Source: Candidatus Colicola equi (GTDB lineage: Bacteria; Bacteroidota; Bacteroidia; Bacteroidales; Paludibacteraceae). From it: 64,000 nt of DNA. Shown here one piece after another: positions 43,537-52,728 of the stretch. Position 1 is the stretch's first letter, and the number at the start of each line of letters is the position of its first letter. The DNA lies in the NCBI GenBank assembly GCA_018066175.1, contig JAGHRV010000009.1:54289-118288 (forward strand). Direction: 5' to 3'. The notes under the pieces were generated by a model. The model worked only from the letters and a program-made list of their open reading frames with translations. It searched no databases and had not been told where the DNA came from. Position numbers and translations under genes: made by a program.

Positions 43537-44658
43537 ATGGATTTATTCAATGTTTACAGCTTATTTAATGTTACTCCCGTTACGGCGCATGGTTGCACCA
43601 TCGTGGATAACAAGGGTCATGAATACCTAGATATGTATGCAGGGCATGCCGTGGTTAATATCGGGCATAATCATCCTAAGTATGTATCTGCCGTTACGGA
43701 GCAGGCCAAACAACTTACTTACTGCGGCACATCTATGGACAATCCATTGCAGAAGAAACTTGCAGAGCGTTTAGGCAAGATGTCCGGCTATTCGGATTAT
43801 TCGCTTTTCCTATGCAATACAGGTGCAGAGAGTGTGGAGAATGCCCTTAAGATGGCTTCTTTCCATACTGGCCGTCAGCGTGTGATTGCTTTTAAACGCA
43901 GTTATCATGGGCGTACATCCGGTGCGGCTGCTGTAACGGATAATCCATCTATTCAATCGTTGTATAACAGGGTACACAAGGTCATCTTTGTGGAGTTGAA
44001 CGATATTGCTACATTGACCAGAGAGTTAGAGACTCAGAAAGTAGCGGCTGTTATTATTGAAGGTATTCAAGGTACTGGCGGCGTTCATACACCATCTAAA
44101 GATTTCATGTTGCAGATGGAGAATTTATGCCATAAGACGGGTACTGTTCTCATCTTGGATGAAGTGCAGAGCGGTTATGGTCGTACCGGTAAGTTCTTTG
44201 CGCATCAATGGGCAGGTATTAAGCCGGATCTTATTTGTATTGGTAAACCGATGGCTAATGGTCTTGCTTGTGGTGGTGTGATGATTGCTCCGCAGTTTGA
44301 AGCTGTACGCGGACGTTATGGCACTACTTTTGGCGGGAATCATCTGACGATGGCCGCTGCTAATAGTGTATTGGAAGTGTTGGAGGAAGATAAACTGATG
44401 GCTAATGCTTTAGCCATGGGTGAGTTCCTGAAGGAACATATCCCTGCATCTCCTCGCATTAAGGATGTGCGTGGCAAGGGTTTGATGATTGGTATTGAGT
44501 TCCGTGAACCGGTTGCACCTATTCGTCAAAAATTACTAGCAGAAAAACATGTGATTACGGGCTCTGCGGGCATGAATGTGATTCGTCTGTTACCACCACT
44601 ATGCATTACGCAGCAAGAATGCTACGCATTTATCAATGCGCTTAAATCTGTGTTGTAA
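43537..44658 (+). CDS. argD: Acetylornithine/succinylornithine aminotransferase-like PLP enzyme
   Basis: The 373-residue class III aminotransferase shows LDMYAGHAVVNIGHNHPKYV, CNTGAESVENALKMA (PLP phosphate site), YHGRTSGAAAVT, LDEVQSGYGRTG and the Lys region CIGKPMANGLACGGVM near residue 236. It transfers an amino group in arginine biosynthesis; in Bacteroidota the physiological substrate may be succinylornithine. I place the start at the ATG at 43537, 32 bases after rlmN; upstream in-frame codons lie inside rlmN. It ends 14 bases from the end of the opposed DUF2520 gene. Confidence 0.9.
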   Translation: MDLFNVYSLFNVTPVTAHGCTIVDNKGHEYLDMYAGHAVVNIGHNHPKYVSAVTEQAKQLTYCGTSMDNPLQKKLAERLGKMSGYSDYSLFLCNTGAESVENALKMASFHTGRQRVIAFKRSYHGRTSGAAAVTDNPSIQSLYNRVHKVIFVELNDIATLTRELETQKVAAVIIEGIQGTGGVHTPSKDFMLQMENLCHKTGTVLILDEVQSGYGRTGKFFAHQWAGIKPDLICIGKPMANGLACGGVMIAPQFEAVRGRYGTTFGGNHLTMAAANSVLEVLEEDKLMANALAMGEFLKEHIPASPRIKDVRGKGLMIGIEFREPVAPIRQKLLAEKHVITGSAGMNVIRLLPPLCITQQECYAFINALKSVL

Positions 44659-44672
44659 TAAGTGCGAGTGTA

Positions 44673-45380
44673 TTAATTAGCCTGAATACGTTTGGAGAGG
44701 AGCCGATAGATGTCGCGCTCCTCTTCTGTTTTCAGTAGATTAACGTGATGCTCCATCACGTTGTCGTCATGTCTGATGGCCGGACCACTTTGTGCTTGTT
44801 TAGGCGAGAGTGTATGTACTTTATTGGCTGTTTCGTCAATCAAAGGCAATAGAGCAGAGAAGGGTATATGGGTGTCTTTGAGTTGCTCTGCTGCCATGGT
44901 GTACATCAGATTAGAGAAGTTATTGCAGAACACACCGGCTACATGCAGTCGCTCTCGGTCGTGCTGAGTAGTTTCATACACGTAGGAAGTCAGTTGTAGG
45001 GCTAGCGAGTAAATGGCGCTAACGTCATCGATGGCTTGTGCTTCAAAGAAAATAGGTATTTGCGAAAAGTCCTCAATTGGTTTGGCTTTGGAGAAAGTCA
45101 TGAATGGGTAGAAGATGCCACAATGCGGTTTGTCGTCCCCAAAGACGGACAAAGGGATAGTGCCGGACGTATGTAGATGCAAGCATCGACGATCCGTCTT
45201 GACCTGACTAATAACAGATGCCAGAGCCTCATCGCGAACTGCATAGATATAGCAGTCCGCCTGAGGAATCTGATCCAGTCCATCGCGGGATGAAACCATC
45301 TGAGTATCAATATGCTTGGCCGTAAATGCAGCTTGTAACGATGTGGCTACATTGCCTTTCCCAATTAGAACGATTCGCAT
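44673..45380 (-). CDS. Rossmann-like / DUF2520 protein
   Basis: The 235-residue protein has an N-terminal NADP-binding fold (MRIVLIGKGNVATSLQAAF) like ProC or F420-dependent reductases, and a helical DUF2520 domain (residues 120-225) with VFCNNFSNLMY, LIDETANKV and GPAIRHDD. It resembles 6-phosphogluconate-dehydrogenase-like C-terminal domains. The substrate is not known. It is the last gene of the minus-strand operon and starts one base after the yidC stop. Confidence 0.85.
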   Translation of the reverse strand: MRIVLIGKGNVATSLQAAFTAKHIDTQMVSSRDGLDQIPQADCYIYAVRDEALASVISQVKTDRRCLHLHTSGTIPLSVFGDDKPHCGIFYPFMTFSKAKPIEDFSQIPIFFEAQAIDDVSAIYSLALQLTSYVYETTQHDRERLHVAGVFCNNFSNLMYTMAAEQLKDTHIPFSALLPLIDETANKVHTLSPKQAQSGPAIRHDDNVMEHHVNLLKTEEERDIYRLLSKRIQAN

Positions 45381-45381
45381 A

Positions 45382-47304
45382 TTAACGGTATTTCTTAGCT
45401 TGTGCTTTGGCGTTTTCGCGAGCCATACGAACTTGCTCTTGTTGCATCTTCTCTAAGCGAGCCATAAAACCACTCTTGGGCTTTGCGGCATTCTTCTTAG
45501 CATTTGCTTCCAATTGCTCCAATAATTTCTTATCATCGGTTGTCCAACGGAAGATCATTGTTTGCAGGATTGTAATACCCAACGAAATGGTGTAGTAGTA
45601 GCTCAAACCTGCTGCGTAGTCATTGAAGATGAATAGGAACATCAGAGGCATGAGGTACATCATGTACTTCATGAACTTCATGTTAGGATCGGTAGCTTGG
45701 CTTTGCATGGTAACCATTGTATAGCCTAAGTTAGCCACCGTCATGATAAGACAGAAGAGGCTGAGGTGATCACCAAAGAGCGGAATATGATGTCCCCATG
45801 TAAGAATAGCATCGTATGCACTCAAATCTTCGGCCCACCACAGCGATTGTCCTCGTAATTCAATAGCGGTTGGGAAGAACCAGAACATAGCCATCAAGAT
45901 AGGCATTTGGAAGAGCATAGGCAGACATCCTGACATCGGGCTTACTCCTGCTCTGCGATAAAGAGCCATCGTTGCTTGCTGACGCTCTTGCATCTTTTCC
46001 GGAGGATATTGCGCATTGATAGCATCCAATTGGGGTTTGAGAACACGCATCTTAGCACTTGACTTATAGGATGCAAAGACGAATGGCAGAATAATGAGTT
46101 TGATGATAAGGGTCATTAAGAAAATAACCAAACCAATATGCAATCCAAATCGCATGAGCCAGTCAAAGACAGGGAAGGAGAAGATTTGGTTAATCCAAAT
46201 AATAACGCGCCATCCTTGCAGAACAAGTTCTTGCAGATGCAACTTAACAGCCTCGTTTTCGGCATTCTTGTCGTAAGCCTTGAGTAGGTTATAGTTATTA
46301 GGTCCCATAAAATAATGGAACTTAATCGGCTTTTGGCTGTTTACATCAAAGGCCACCGATGTGCTGGTAGAGTAGGTCTTGATATAGCGCGAGAGAGCAT
46401 CCTCGGGCATCGATTCAAATTCGGAGGACAGGAAAGCTTCTTCGGCAATGAGGACCGTGGAGAAGAATTGATCTTTATAACCAATCCATTTTACTTTTGC
46501 AGTTTCGCGTTTACTGTCATGCTTAGCTTCCGACATTCTTTCTTGGTCGCCGCCAACCAACATATACTGTAGGTGCGCATAGCGTTCCTCAAACTTACGT
46601 CCGCGCTCTTGCTGAGGAATAGATTGCTTCCATTGCATTTCCAATGTATTGGCATTTTGCGCCAAGATGAGTTGAGCATTATGTGGAATAATTTGGAAGT
46701 CAAACATATATTCATCTTCCGGCAACGTATAGACAAAGTCTATATAAGCATCTTCATTCTCGGAATGTAATCGCATAATTACATTCTGTTGATTGGGGCA
46801 GATTGCTTCAAAATAAAGGTTTCGAGTGGCTAAGATGCGGTTGTTGTTGGTAACGAGGGTGAAACTCAAGTCCGATTCATCTGCACGGAACAACGTTAAC
46901 GGATTGATTGTATCACCATATGCTTTGTATTCCTTGAGTTCAGCGCGAACGACCCGACCACCTTTGTTGGCTATATGCAGGCGGAGTAGGTTGTTCTCCA
47001 AAATGGTTTCCTGGTCTTCACCAAGAGCAGATACAGCAAAAGGTCCATAGGTGTTTTGCAGTTGTTGTTGTACGAGCGCAGCATTCTCTTCTTCGTTTGT
47101 TGTGGTGTTAAGCGATTGTTCAATCGAGGCATTGATGGAATCAGAAATTCGTAGTGCCTCTTGTTCCATTTGTTGCGCATAATTAATACTGTCATTGATG
47201 CGTTGACGCTCCGCCAATTCTTCTTGACTGGGGCGGTTAATCATCGCGAAAGCTACAATAATTCCGGCTATTAGTAAAAAGCCAAACCACGTGTTTTTAT
47301 CCAT
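45382..47304 (-). CDS. yidC: Membrane protein insertase YidC
   Basis: The 640-residue protein has an N-terminal transmembrane anchor (WFGFLLIAGIIVAFAMI), a large periplasmic beta domain (residues 85-330) and the five-segment insertase core (WLMRFGLHIGLVIFLMTLIIKLIILPFVFASYKSSAKMR, then MSGCLPMLFQMPILMAMFWFF). The conserved charged positions of the hydrophilic groove appear present (Lys and Arg near SYKSSAKMR). The tail is basic (MARENAKAQAKKYR). It inserts membrane proteins with or without SecYEG. It is encoded four bases after folA. Confidence 0.96.
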   Translation of the reverse strand: MDKNTWFGFLLIAGIIVAFAMINRPSQEELAERQRINDSINYAQQMEQEALRISDSINASIEQSLNTTTNEEENAALVQQQLQNTYGPFAVSALGEDQETILENNLLRLHIANKGGRVVRAELKEYKAYGDTINPLTLFRADESDLSFTLVTNNNRILATRNLYFEAICPNQQNVIMRLHSENEDAYIDFVYTLPEDEYMFDFQIIPHNAQLILAQNANTLEMQWKQSIPQQERGRKFEERYAHLQYMLVGGDQERMSEAKHDSKRETAKVKWIGYKDQFFSTVLIAEEAFLSSEFESMPEDALSRYIKTYSTSTSVAFDVNSQKPIKFHYFMGPNNYNLLKAYDKNAENEAVKLHLQELVLQGWRVIIWINQIFSFPVFDWLMRFGLHIGLVIFLMTLIIKLIILPFVFASYKSSAKMRVLKPQLDAINAQYPPEKMQERQQATMALYRRAGVSPMSGCLPMLFQMPILMAMFWFFPTAIELRGQSLWWAEDLSAYDAILTWGHHIPLFGDHLSLFCLIMTVANLGYTMVTMQSQATDPNMKFMKYMMYLMPLMFLFIFNDYAAGLSYYYTISLGITILQTMIFRWTTDDKKLLEQLEANAKKNAAKPKSGFMARLEKMQQEQVRMARENAKAQAKKYR

Positions 47305-47308
47305 TTTA

Positions 47309-47803
47309 TTACTTCTTTATATATTCTAAGAATGTGTAGTTATATAGGTTTTTATTATCCGAAGCGCAGTCTTCTTGTTTAATTACCTGCCATTCGTTGT
47401 CTTTTATTTCAGGAAAGAATGTGTCTGCGTCGTTCCATGTATGATGAATGCGAGTGATGTATAGCTTGTCGGCTAATGCGAAAAACTGGCGATATACCAT
47501 GCCTCCACCAATGATGAAGAATTCGGCAGTCGAGTCCTCGTTAATGAGTTGCAAGGCTTCCGGAATAGAGTGTACTATTTCTACACCTTCGGCTGCAAAC
47601 TGAGGGTTATCTGTTAATACGATATTGCGTCGATTGGGCAGGGGACGTTTAGGAAGGGAAAGGTATGTACGTTCTCCCATCAGTACCGGATGCCCGGACG
47701 TGATTTCTTTGAAGTGCTTGAGGTCAGCGGGCAAGTGGCATAATAGACCGCCTTTCTGACCAATTGCATTGTTTTCTGATATAGCAACGATGATACTTAA
47801 CAT
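47309..47803 (-). CDS. folA: Dihydrofolate reductase
   Basis: The 164-residue enzyme regenerates tetrahydrofolate after thymidylate synthase. Matches are IVAISENNAIGQKGG, HLPADLKHFKEITSGHPVLMGERTYLSLP, PNRRNIVLT and FFIIGGGMVYRQF. The substrate-binding Asp in PADL is present. At residues 21-22 the usual Pro-Trp before the substrate loop is Leu-Cys, so the nearly universal Trp is absent. Homologues in Bacteroidales also vary there. It lies 35 bases downstream of thyA and four upstream of yidC. Confidence 0.95.
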   Translation of the reverse strand: MLSIIVAISENNAIGQKGGLLCHLPADLKHFKEITSGHPVLMGERTYLSLPKRPLPNRRNIVLTDNPQFAAEGVEIVHSIPEALQLINEDSTAEFFIIGGGMVYRQFFALADKLYITRIHHTWNDADTFFPEIKDNEWQVIKQEDCASDNKNLYNYTFLEYIKK

Positions 47804-47838
47804 ATTCGTTTAGCGTTGTGATTTGAATATTTTGCATT

Positions 47839-48633
47839 TTAGACGCTTACTACGCCGGCGATATGAGGATGCGGATCGTAGTTGAGTAAGGCAAAATCTT
47901 CATAATGGAATCCAAAGATATCTTTGATATCAGGATTGATTTGCATCGTCGGTAATGGCCGTGGTTCGCGTGATAATTGTAATTTAACCTGATCTATATG
48001 GTTGAGGTAGATATGTGCATCACCGAATGTATGTACAAAATCCCCACATTGTAATCCGGTCACCTGTGCCATCATCTGCAGGAGTAGGGCATAGGAGGCA
48101 ATGTTAAATGGTACACCAAGGAATATATCTGCGCTGCGTTGGTAGAGTTGCAAGCTCAGTTTTCCGTCTGCTACATAGAATTGGAATAAGCAGTGGCAGG
48201 GAGGCAGCGCCATCTTATCTACTTCGGCTACATTCCATGCGCTTACCATCAAACGGCGACTATCCGGATTGTTTTTGATTTGATTGACAAGATTGGTAAT
48301 TTGGTCAATGGAGCTTCCGTTATAATCCGGCCAACTGCGCCATTGATGTCCGTAAACCGGCCCTAACTCACCGTTTTCGTCAGCCCATTCATTCCAGATA
48401 CGAACGCCATTGTCTTGCAGGTATTTGACATTGGTGTCGCCTTGCAAGAACCATAGCAATTCATGAATGATGGATTTGAGGTGCAATTTCTTGGTGGTAA
48501 GCAAAGGAAATCCTTCTGCCATATTAAACCGCATCTGATGTCCGAAGACGGAAATTGTTCCTGTACCGGTTCGATCTTCCTTACGAACTCCTTCCTCAAG
48601 GACACGACGGCATAAATCAAGATATTGTTTCAT
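47839..48633 (-). CDS. thyA: Thymidylate synthase (folate-dependent)
   Basis: The 264-residue enzyme converts dUMP to dTMP with methylene-tetrahydrofolate, producing dihydrofolate for FolA next door. Signatures are [18 protein letters not shown], the catalytic Cys in [13 protein letters not shown] near residue 146, [23 protein letters not shown] and [16 protein letters not shown]. It is the E. coli size. The thyA-folA pair inside an envelope operon recurs in Bacteroidota and means this strain does not need ThyX. Confidence 0.97.
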   Translation of the reverse strand: MKQYLDLCRRVLEEGVRKEDRTGTGTISVFGHQMRFNMAEGFPLLTTKKLHLKSIIHELLWFLQGDTNVKYLQDNGVRIWNEWADENGELGPVYGHQWRSWPDYNGSSIDQITNLVNQIKNNPDSRRLMVSAWNVAEVDKMALPPCHCLFQFYVADGKLSLQLYQRSADIFLGVPFNIASYALLLQMMAQVTGLQCGDFVHTFGDAHIYLNHIDQVKLQLSREPRPLPTMQINPDIKDIFGFHYEDFALLNYDPHPHIAGVVSV

Positions 48634-48646
48634 TGGTTGTATCTAA

Positions 48647-50716
48647 TTAGTATAGTTTGTATGTTGTTTTCAGTACTTTAAACTCGGTGCGGCGGTTAAT
48701 GGCATTGCATATATCTTTCTGTTGCGTACTTTCCAGACGATTGATAAAGGCCTCATTTAACTCTTGTTCAATCGGGATAAACGGATGTTGTTTATGAATG
48801 GCTTGGTCTGCGATAACAGGTTTATTCTCACCATAACCGATAGGTGTGAGACGCTCTTTTTCAATACCTGCTCTGATGAGGTACTCCACGCACGATTTAG
48901 CACGTTTCTCGGACAACTCTTTATTCGCTAACGAATCACCAACCATATCCGTGTGGGCCGATAGCTCGATGGTTATGTTGGGATTGTCGTTAAGCAGTTT
49001 AACCAAGTCGTTTAGTCCTGCTTCACTCTCCTTGGTGAGTTCCCATTTACCGAATTCGTAGAAGACGTTATTCATTGGAACAGGCTTGCTAACAGGTGCC
49101 AAAGTGAAGTTCTGCGTGTAGGTGTAGGAGTCCTTGAGACCGATGGTAGTAAGTTCCTGCTTCTCATTTAGGTATCCTCGTGCAGTAGCCAACATGACGT
49201 ATTTGGTCTCTTTATCCAATTTGAGGTGGTAAGTACCATCTTTACGCACTTGCAGTTTTTGGTTAGTACCATTATTTCCCACCATGCGAAGCGTTCCATC
49301 TACGATGGGATCACCATTGGTGTCTGTAATTTTGCCCTCTACCTGATAGATGAGTTCCGGAAGGATGAATTGGTAAATCTCATCGTAGCCTTTTTTCTGG
49401 CCGCGATTACTGGAAAGCAGACCATTGGGAGAGTCTCCGTCAAAGGTAATACCAAAGTCATCGCCTTGAGAGTTGAATGGTATTCCCATATTGAATAAGT
49501 TCCATCGAACTAATCCGTTGCTGTCTTTTTCTGCAGTAGGAACGGCCTTAAAGATATCTAATCCTCCATAACCGGGATGGCTATTGCTAGAGAAGTATAG
49601 CTCACCATTGCTACGAATACAGGGGAACATCTCGTCGCCGCTTGTGTTGATTTGCGCTCCTAAATTGTGCACGTTAATCCATGTGTCGGCATCGTATTCC
49701 GCCATCCATATGTCTTTGCCGCCCACACCTCCCGGGGCATCGCTCACAAAGTATAGTGTATCTCCGGTGGCATTGATAGAAGGATGACCGACGGTAATGG
49801 AACTATCTAAGAATAATTTCATTTCTTGTGGCTCACCCCATTCTCCTCCTGTTCGTTGAGAGCGGAATATTTTCGCCCCTAAGTCTTGTCCATTAATAGG
49901 CTTGGAGTAGGTGAAGTACATTGTTTTTCCGTCGGCGGTGAATGAACATACGCCTAATTCCATTGTTCCTGTCTTGTCGGCAGATGCAGAGTCGTTTTGC
50001 TGTTCGGTTTCTTCGGTTTGCTCTCCGTACAGACCTTCCGGCAATTCTATTTCGCCCCATTTCCCATTAGCATCCCTACGGGAAGAGTATAGATTAAACG
50101 TAGATTGACCGGTGACAGGTGAAGGCCGTTTATGCTTCTTGGACGATGATTTCTCTTGTCGATTTGAGGTAAACATGACGGCACTTGCATCTGCACCAAT
50201 AAAGGATGGTGCAAAGTTGGACGTTCGTTTCTGATTAAACTCCTTAGCGAGCGTTAGTTTATAGCGAGAAGGTTCTTTTTTCCAAGTGCTAACTTGTTGG
50301 CAGGCATATTGACCGCCCTGCGCCACGTAATCGTTAGGATTAGCTTGCAAATACAGTCCATAATACTTTTCGGCTTCCTTATATTTGCTCTGATAGTGCA
50401 ATACCTGCGCGTACCTCAAATAAACAATAGGGTCGGTTTGTTGATATTTACTGCTAATAGCATGTTTATATGCAGAAACCGCTTTGCTATTATTGAGAAT
50501 ACGGTAGCACTCGCCTTGGTTAAATGCCACGCGACCTTTTAGTTGCTTATCATTCTTGGAGATGCGAGGATAAATCTGCCGATATAAATCAGCTGCCTCG
50601 TAGTATTCTCCAATGGCAAATTTCTTATCAGCCCGTTTGATGCGAGTCTTGAGAGAACATCCAGGGCAGAGTAGTATTACTATCAGTATAAAAACTATGT
50701 ACGAAGAATGCTTCAT
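48647..50716 (-). CDS. PorE-like OmpA family lipoprotein with TPR and PD40 propeller
   Basis: The 689-residue protein begins with a lipoprotein signal (Cys near residue 20). Residues 25-150 are tetratricopeptide-like (KFAIGEYYEAADLYRQIY, KYKEAEKYYGLYLQANP). Residues 160-430 form a PD40 beta-propeller (MFTSNRQEKS, GGKDIWMAEYD, GGLDIFKA). A CarboxypepD regulatory domain follows (KITDTNGDPIVDGTLRM). The OmpA domain is residues 545-640 (ELSAHTDMVGDSLANKELSEKRAKS), which should bind peptidoglycan. This order equals PorE of the type IX secretion system; similar paralogues without that role exist. Confidence 0.85.
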   Translation of the reverse strand: MKHSSYIVFILIVILLCPGCSLKTRIKRADKKFAIGEYYEAADLYRQIYPRISKNDKQLKGRVAFNQGECYRILNNSKAVSAYKHAISSKYQQTDPIVYLRYAQVLHYQSKYKEAEKYYGLYLQANPNDYVAQGGQYACQQVSTWKKEPSRYKLTLAKEFNQKRTSNFAPSFIGADASAVMFTSNRQEKSSSKKHKRPSPVTGQSTFNLYSSRRDANGKWGEIELPEGLYGEQTEETEQQNDSASADKTGTMELGVCSFTADGKTMYFTYSKPINGQDLGAKIFRSQRTGGEWGEPQEMKLFLDSSITVGHPSINATGDTLYFVSDAPGGVGGKDIWMAEYDADTWINVHNLGAQINTSGDEMFPCIRSNGELYFSSNSHPGYGGLDIFKAVPTAEKDSNGLVRWNLFNMGIPFNSQGDDFGITFDGDSPNGLLSSNRGQKKGYDEIYQFILPELIYQVEGKITDTNGDPIVDGTLRMVGNNGTNQKLQVRKDGTYHLKLDKETKYVMLATARGYLNEKQELTTIGLKDSYTYTQNFTLAPVSKPVPMNNVFYEFGKWELTKESEAGLNDLVKLLNDNPNITIELSAHTDMVGDSLANKELSEKRAKSCVEYLIRAGIEKERLTPIGYGENKPVIADQAIHKQHPFIPIEQELNEAFINRLESTQQKDICNAINRRTEFKVLKTTYKLY

Positions 50717-50719
50717 CCT

Positions 50720-51964
50720 TTAGTCAAGACTATGAATAACTAATCCGGAACGCAACTTGGGTTCAAACCAGGTTGTCTTAGGTGGCATTATATTACCGGA
50801 ATCAGCAATGTCGATGATTTGCTGCATAGTAACAGGGTAGAGGGCCAGAGCCATCTTCATTTCGCCACTATCTACGCGACGTTGTAGTTCATCTAATCCG
50901 CGAATTCCACCTACGAAGTCGATGCGCTTATCCGTGCGTAAATCCTTGATACCTAATATCTTATCCAAAATCAGATTACTGGATATCGTTACATCTAAAA
51001 CACCAATAGGGTCATTATTGTCATAGCGACCATCTTTGGCTGTTAGGCTGTACCATGTATGATTGAGATAGAGCGCAAAGTTATGGAGGCGATTGGGCTT
51101 ATAGATGGCAGCACCTTGTTTTTCTACGATGAAGTTCTCCTCAAGTGCTGCTATGAACTGCTCTTCGGTTAGTCCATTCAGGTCGCGCACCACACGGTTG
51201 TAGTCCAAGATATTCAGTTGGTTATCCGGGAAACAAACGGCCAAGAAGAAGTTGTATTCTTCATTGCCGGTATGATGCGGATTGGCTTGTTTGCGTTCGC
51301 TACCAACCAAAGCAGCAGCGGCCGATCGATGGTGACCATCTGCGATATACATAGCCGGGATTTGCTCGATTAATTCGGTAATGCGAGCGATGTCCTTGTC
51401 GTCATCAATCAACCAGAATTTATGCCCAAACCCATCAATCTGTGCCACAAAGTCATATTCCGGCGTTTTAGCGGTATAGCGAGCAATGATAGCATCTAAT
51501 TCTTCCACATGCTTATAGGCAAAGAAGACAGGCTCAATATTGGCATTATTCACTCGCACGTGTTTCATACGATCCTCTTCTTTATCCTTGCGGGTTAATT
51601 CATGCTTTTTGATTTTGCCGGACATATAGTCCTCAAAGCAAGCAGCAACGACTAAACCATACTGCGTGCGCGTACCCATTGTTTGTGCATAGATGTAGTA
51701 CATTGGTTTTTGGTCTTGTACCAGCCATCCGTTGCGTTGGAAGAGATCAAAGTGCTCACGAGCAGAAGGATACACTTTGGGGTCGTGTTCATCAGTTCCC
51801 GGTTCAAAGTTGATTTCGGGTTTGATGATGTGGTATAATGACTTCTCGTTTCCAACTGCTTCTAAGCGGGCTTCTTCGGAACTAAGTACATCATAAGGAC
51901 GCGAATTAACGTCCAAAACAAACTGTTTGGGCGGACGAATTCCGCGGAAAGGGCGAACCTTCAT
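50720..51964 (-). CDS. DUF1015 family protein
   Basis: The 414-residue protein matches DUF1015 throughout: MKVRPFRGIRPPK at the start, SRPYDVLSSEEARLEA, NIEPVFFAYK, the conserved MYIADGHHRSAAAALV near residue 200, and IDFVGGIRGLDELQRRVDSGEM. The family is widespread, predicted soluble and often beside serine metabolism genes; the biochemical function is unknown. I chose ATG 51964 over the TTG three codons upstream. It lies 27 bases after bactofilin and three bases before the PorE-like gene. Confidence 0.9.
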   Translation of the reverse strand: MKVRPFRGIRPPKQFVLDVNSRPYDVLSSEEARLEAVGNEKSLYHIIKPEINFEPGTDEHDPKVYPSAREHFDLFQRNGWLVQDQKPMYYIYAQTMGTRTQYGLVVAACFEDYMSGKIKKHELTRKDKEEDRMKHVRVNNANIEPVFFAYKHVEELDAIIARYTAKTPEYDFVAQIDGFGHKFWLIDDDKDIARITELIEQIPAMYIADGHHRSAAAALVGSERKQANPHHTGNEEYNFFLAVCFPDNQLNILDYNRVVRDLNGLTEEQFIAALEENFIVEKQGAAIYKPNRLHNFALYLNHTWYSLTAKDGRYDNNDPIGVLDVTISSNLILDKILGIKDLRTDKRIDFVGGIRGLDELQRRVDSGEMKMALALYPVTMQQIIDIADSGNIMPPKTTWFEPKLRSGLVIHSLD

Positions 51965-51991
51965 AGATTGCAAAATTAGTGGTTAATAGTA

Positions 51992-52354
51992 TTATTTCTT
52001 AGGTTCAGCAGCCGGTGTTTGCTTCATAGAGCAAGTTCCGTTAAACTGAGCATTGGGTTCAATAATGAGTACTTTGGTCTTCAAATCACCTATGAGCGAA
52101 CCGGTAGAGCGAAGTGCGAATGTGTTTTCAGTATTCACTTTACCATCTACTTTACCCATTATTTCAGCATTTTGGCAATTGACAGTGCCTTTTATTTTAC
52201 CTTGCTCGCCAATTACTACTTTACCTGAACATTGAATTTCTCCCTCTACTTGACCATCGATTCGGATGTCCGAATCAGCAATGATCGTACCAATAATCTT
52301 ACTTCCGGCTGTTAAAGCATTGAAAAGAGTACCGGATTGTTGTTGTGTAGCCAT
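51992..52354 (-). CDS. Bactofilin (polymer-forming cytoskeletal protein)
   Basis: The 120-residue protein is a right-handed beta-helix of short repeats (SKIIGTIIADSDIRIDGQVEGEIQCSGKVVIGEQGKIKGTVNCQNAEIMGKVDGKV). Bactofilins polymerise without nucleotides and position cell-wall enzymes. The disordered C-terminal tail is TPAAEPKK. It is the first gene of the seven-gene minus-strand operon and has its own promoter at 52416-52447. Confidence 0.93.
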   Translation of the reverse strand: MATQQQSGTLFNALTAGSKIIGTIIADSDIRIDGQVEGEIQCSGKVVIGEQGKIKGTVNCQNAEIMGKVDGKVNTENTFALRSTGSLIGDLKTKVLIIEPNAQFNGTCSMKQTPAAEPKK

Positions 52355-52415
52355 AATACTGTATTTTTTTAGTTCTTACTTCATAAAACAGGGCATAATA
52401 CCCAAAATTAACGTG

Positions 52416-52447
52416 CAAAAGTACATTTTTTTTTCTATATGCGCAAG
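52416..52447 (-). promoter_or_regulatory. Promoter of the bactofilin-yidC operon
   Basis: On the minus strand CTTG (52447-52444) and TACTTTTG (52423-52416) are 20 bases apart. Confidence 0.72.
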
Positions 52448-52483
52448 CGCGTACATATTTTTTTATAAAAAAAGTGCAATTTA

Positions 52484-52515
52484 TTTGGGTAAGTCATTTT
52501 TTTTTTGTAACTTTG
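52484..52515 (+). promoter_or_regulatory. Promoter of the small membrane protein-ompH operon, almost no leader
   Basis: TTTG (52484-52487) and TAACTTTG (52508-52515) are 20 bases apart. Only nine bases separate the -7 box from the ATG at 52525. Confidence 0.75.
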
Positions 52516-52524
52516 CGCCGTATA

Positions 52525-52725
52525 ATGAGTATTTTGGTCGTAATCATATTGGTTGGTTTGGCGATGCTGGGCTTGAGCATTCGTGTTATTTTGCGCAAGA
52601 ATGGTCGTTTTTCCAGTCAGCATATCTCGCAAAACAAGAGAATGCGCGAGAAAGGTATTCATTGCGTGAATACTCAGGATTACGAGGATAGACATAAAGT
52701 AAAAATTAATGTAAAAAATTTATAA
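52525..52725 (+). CDS. Small conserved membrane protein, 66 residues
   Basis: The protein has one N-terminal transmembrane segment (residues 2-21, ILVVIILVGLAMLGLSIRVI) followed by a basic region with SSQHISQNKRMREKGIHCVNTQDYED. Short proteins of this layout (a span, then NG-F-S-H---NK-MR--GI-C-QSQD) are conserved in Bacteroidota without assigned function. The start at 52525 lies about nine bases after the -7 box, so the transcript is nearly leaderless. It is followed three bases later by the OmpH-like gene. Confidence 0.8.
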   Translation: MSILVVIILVGLAMLGLSIRVILRKNGRFSSQHISQNKRMREKGIHCVNTQDYEDRHKVKINVKNL

Positions 52726-52728
52726 GTT

